NCBI GenBank assembly: GCA_947097635.1
Contig: CAMURW010000091.1
Coordinates: 1-6,477 of the forward strand
DNA: 6,477 nt
Reading direction: 5' to 3'
From: an uncultured Bacteroidales bacterium
GTDB taxonomy: Bacteria; Bacteroidota; Bacteroidia; Bacteroidales; P3
The notes under the pieces: generated by a model
Told to the model about the DNA's origin: nothing
Databases searched by the model: none
The model's input: only the letters and a program-made list of their open reading frames with translations
Program-made: the position numbers and the translations under genes
In this document: positions 5,850 to 6,477 of the stretch, piece by piece
Layout of the letters: each line of letters opens with the position of its first letter
How positions within the stretch are numbered: position 1 is the first letter of the stretch

Positions 5850-5902
5850 GTCGGAATATTCCGACTCATTCTCGACCCATTCTCGACTCATTCTCGACCC
5901 AA
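5850..5902. repeat. 16-bp palindrome followed by 11-bp direct repeats
   Basis: GTCGGAATATTCCGAC (5850-5865) is a perfect palindrome. From 5862 the 11-bp unit CGAC(T/C)CATTCT is repeated three times without gaps (5862-5872, 5873-5883, 5884-5894), followed by a partial fourth CGACCCA. The fifth base alternates T, C, T, C. The core ATTC(T)CGAC thus occurs four times in one direction, the first copy being the right half of the palindrome, and once inverted. Copies 11 bp apart would lie on nearly the same face of the helix, as in protein-binding arrays. Confidence 0.85.
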
Positions 5903-6114
5903 GCCTGACTTATGCCCATGTCCGATGTGCGTATCGCTTTTTTTGTGCTTGCAGCATTCAGCACGTTTCGCAAGCATATAGGTAGGATTTTGAACAATTT
6001 GAAGCCTATTGGGGTCTTTTACGGATAGGCATATTATGTAAATAATTGCCTTACGGCAGTGAGGTAGTGGAGCAACTTCCTACAAGAACGGCAGCCATAT
6101 TGGCAGGGATGTCC

Positions 6115-6477
6115 CTACGGCAGCCTGTTGCTCTTGTATGCCAGGGCAATCAATTCATCAACAACTTTTTTTACGCCAGTGCCCGCTTTTTCGCGGAAGA
6201 TAGTGATGGGACGGCTGATCTCCACTGCCTTGGGGTCTACCAGATAACAGGGCGTAGAGGAGGAGACATACATTATCAGCCCTGCGGCGGGATATACCAC
6301 CATGCTGGTGCCTATCACCGCGAAGTAGTCTGCTTTCATGCACAGCTCGCTGGCAGGGGCGATGTTGGGTACTGCTTCTCCGAACCACACGCTGTGGGGT
6401 CTCAGCTGCCTTCCGCCGCTGGCTTTTTCGCCCAACTTAATGTAGCGATAGCCAATGTCGATGCAACCTTTCTCGTC
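6115..6477 (-). CDS. Sir2-family NAD-dependent protein deacylase (3' part; 5' end outside window)
   Basis: The last 120 codons of a sirtuin; the frame runs in from the window edge at 6477. Sirtuins remove acyl groups from lysines using NAD+ and release nicotinamide and O-acyl-ADP-ribose. Visible family features, in order, are LRPHSVWFGEAVP, the segment closing the active site after the zinc-binding module; ADYFAVIGTSMVVYPAAGL, which contains the GTS motif of the Rossmann fold that contacts NAD; and a late CYLVDPK strand. The catalytic His and the N-terminal GAG(I/A)S motif would lie outside the window. The C-terminal end appears complete (FREKAGTGVKKVVDELIAL). It fits the bacterial CobB-like group. 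A small TGCC-GTAA-GGCA hairpin about 57 bases past the stop (6058-6047) is the nearest, weak, terminator candidate. Confidence 0.92.
   Translation of the reverse strand, partial: DEKGCIDIGYRYIKLGEKASGGRQLRPHSVWFGEAVPNIAPASELCMKADYFAVIGTSMVVYPAAGLIMYVSSSTPCYLVDPKAVEISRPITIFREKAGTGVKKVVDELIALAYKSNRLP

Larger units (their letters stand above)
5567..6114. other. Intergenic region without a convincing gene
   Basis: About 550 bases between the Sir2 gene and the comEC promoter. It contains a weak terminator-like element (5665-5684), two closely spaced copies of an 11-base sequence (from 5680), a short inverted repeat catgg/ccatg (5777-5792), a 16-bp palindrome with adjoining 11-bp repeats (5850-5902), and GCCTAT/ATAGGC inverted repeats (6003-6029). 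Open frames here are short, lack family features and overlap these repeats, so none is called. Confidence 0.6.

Noticed and set aside
5850..5902. CRISPR-like array
   Set aside because: Units of 11 bp without spacers and no cas genes; this is a simple tandem repeat.
5761..5985. Possible small gene downstream of a TAATTTTG box (5766-5773) on the plus strand
   Set aside because: The frame covers the palindrome and 11-bp repeats, has no Met near the box in that frame and resembles no family; no -33 element supports the box.
6053..6128. Three ACGGCAG copies and gagcaac/gttgctc arms near the Sir2 stop
   Set aside because: The pairings cannot nest with the neighbouring tacaag/cttgta pair and the copies are short; chance is enough.

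Overview
The window looks like chromosomal DNA of a Bacteroidales bacterium, most likely Prevotella or a close relative. The reasons are: promoters of the Bacteroidetes type (TTTG, 19 bp spacer, TAnnTTTG) twice with perfect spacing; a tmRNA whose tag reads GENNYALAA; starts with little or no Shine-Dalgarno sequence and A-rich leaders; an ISAon1-type transposase remnant; and a ComEC without an obvious metallo-hydrolase tail. The genus is an inference; the phylum is well supported.

Layout. Positions 1-60 are a near-perfect palindrome abutting the 3' end of ssrA (tmRNA, minus strand, 60-450). Behind ssrA, on the same strand, are a compact terminator and tRNA-Asp(GTC) (500-574) with its own promoter (619-649). 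A divergent promoter drives a HAD-superfamily phosphatase on the plus strand (886-1518). Between it and the convergent rpsT lies the remains of an insertion sequence (about 1541-1996): the first ~68 codons of an ISAon1-type transposase N-terminal ORF are joined directly to the last part of the transposase, with the catalytic middle gone.

On the minus strand, tRNA-Glu(TTC) (2298-2372) and rpsT (2016-2267) share one promoter (2437-2467), so a tRNA and ribosomal protein S20 are probably made from one transcript. Further along the same strand are an uncharacterised 224-residue protein (2516-3190) and comEC (3311-5506), the inner-membrane DNA-uptake channel, which has its own -7 box (5533-5540). 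A gene-free stretch of about 550 bp (5567-6114) holds a 16-bp palindrome running into 11-bp direct repeats, and a terminator-like element. The window ends inside a Sir2-family deacylase gene (6115-6477, 5' end missing).

Functionally the region is mostly housekeeping: translation and ribosome rescue (tRNAs, S20, tmRNA), DNA uptake (ComEC), a small phosphatase and an NAD-dependent deacylase. I do not see a convincing new multi-gene system. The most noteworthy points are the collapsed IS, a hairpin within it that may serve as the rpsT terminator, the palindrome/repeat cluster upstream of comEC, and the uncharacterised protein behind comEC.
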